7,060 nt of DNA. Source: Ruminococcaceae bacterium UBA5396. GTDB taxonomy: Bacteria; Bacillota; Clostridia; Oscillospirales; Acutalibacteraceae. The position numbers and the translations under genes were made by a program. The notes under the pieces are model-generated. The model was not told the DNA's origin. It ran no database searches and saw only the letters and a list, made by a program, of their open reading frames with translations. The stretch is from NCBI GenBank assembly GCA_002410715.1, contig DHOG01000128.1, positions 1,019 through 8,078 on the forward strand, written 5' to 3'. Within the stretch, counting starts at the first letter, position 1; every line of letters starts with the position of its first letter. Shown piece after piece: positions 6,685 through 7,060 of this stretch.

Positions 6685-7060
6685 TTATTTTGCGACCGGT
6701 CTATCACCCATGTCAAACCGCTTTTTAAGTTTTTCAAGCGCCTTTTTTTCGATTCGGGATACATACGAGCGCGAAATGTCAAGCATCTTAGCGACTTCAC
6801 GCTGTGTGAGCGCCTCCCCCATCAGACCATAGCGGAGTTCTATAATGCGGCGCTCCCGTTCCCCTAGAATATCCTGAATATAGCGGTACATCTTTTCTGC
6901 ATTGATTTTCAAGTCGATGTTATCAATAATATTATCATCTTCTGAAATGACATCGCTTAATGTTAGGGGATGCCCGTCCTTGTCGGTGTCAATCGGTTCG
7001 GAAAAGCTGACATCCTGTGCCGTTTTTTTGCTTGCACGAAAATGCATTAAAATTTCGTTT
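6685..7060 (-). CDS. sigK: RNA polymerase sporulation sigma factor sigma-K, C-terminal part, 5' end cut by the right window edge
   Basis: Sigma-K directs late gene expression in the mother cell during sporulation. The visible 124 residues run from the edge (NEIL, then MHFRASKKTAQDVS) to the stop at 6685-6687. An internal ATG at 7045-7047 exists, but the frame continues upstream through NEIL, as in the family, so it is not the start. Region 4.2 is clear: the helix-turn-helix TQREVAKMLDISRSYVSRIE lies at visible residues 85-104, preceded by the ERERRIIELRYGL segment at 67-79. KKTxxDVS and SRSYVSRIEKKAL favour sigma-K; the stretch SFSEPI with LTLSDVI recalls its paralogue sigma-E, which is the main alternative. 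About half of the usual 230-240 residue protein lies outside the window, so an intact gene cannot be told from one split by a skin-type element. Confidence 0.85.
   Translation of the reverse strand, partial: NEILMHFRASKKTAQDVSFSEPIDTDKDGHPLTLSDVISEDDNIIDNIDLKINAEKMYRYIQDILGERERRIIELRYGLMGEALTQREVAKMLDISRSYVSRIEKKALEKLKKRFDMGDRPVAK

Noticed and set aside
7045..7047. ATG as the start of a short standalone sigma-like protein of 120 residues.
   Set aside because: The frame continues upstream to the window edge as NEIL, matching the sigma-K family, so this is an internal methionine.

Overview
The window looks like chromosome of an endospore-forming low-to-moderate GC Firmicute, most likely a member of the Clostridia. 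The evidence is a nutrient germinant-receptor operon of the GerA/GerK type and the C-terminal half of a sporulation sigma factor that best fits sigma-K. No rRNA, tRNA, CRISPR array, transposase or phage gene is visible.

Layout, left to right. (1) Positions 1-1056, minus strand: the N-terminal two thirds of peptide chain release factor 3 (prfC), cut by the left edge. (2) Positions 1057-1300: a structured non-coding gap. It holds a prfC -10 box, two adjacent perfect hairpins and a longer inverted repeat around them. (3) Positions 1301-5219, minus strand: a three-gene germinant receptor operon in the order A-C-B, the order known for B. subtilis gerK. Its products are a GerKA-like membrane protein, a GerKC-like lipoprotein and a GerKB-like transporter-fold protein. 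(4) Positions 5220-5415: a divergent control region. It has a 12+4+12 palindrome and a candidate forespore (sigma-G) promoter for the ger operon, and a near-consensus housekeeping promoter facing the other way. (5) Positions 5416-6562, plus strand: two adjacent half-size chromate transporter family genes, 190 codons each and one base apart. (6) Positions 6616-6662: a strong hairpin that can end transcription from both sides. (7) Positions 6685-7060, minus strand: the C-terminal half of sigma-K, cut by the right edge.

The three Ger proteins are expected to form one receptor in the inner spore membrane that senses nutrients and starts germination. The two short Chr proteins are expected to work together as one transporter, exporting chromate or another anion. 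prfC and sigK are separate neighbours. I see ordinary conserved gene families and no new multigene system. The points most worth a second look are non-coding: the inverted-repeat unit at 1065-1242, the palindrome over the ger promoter, and the position of the right edge inside sigK, near where skin-type elements split this gene in other species.
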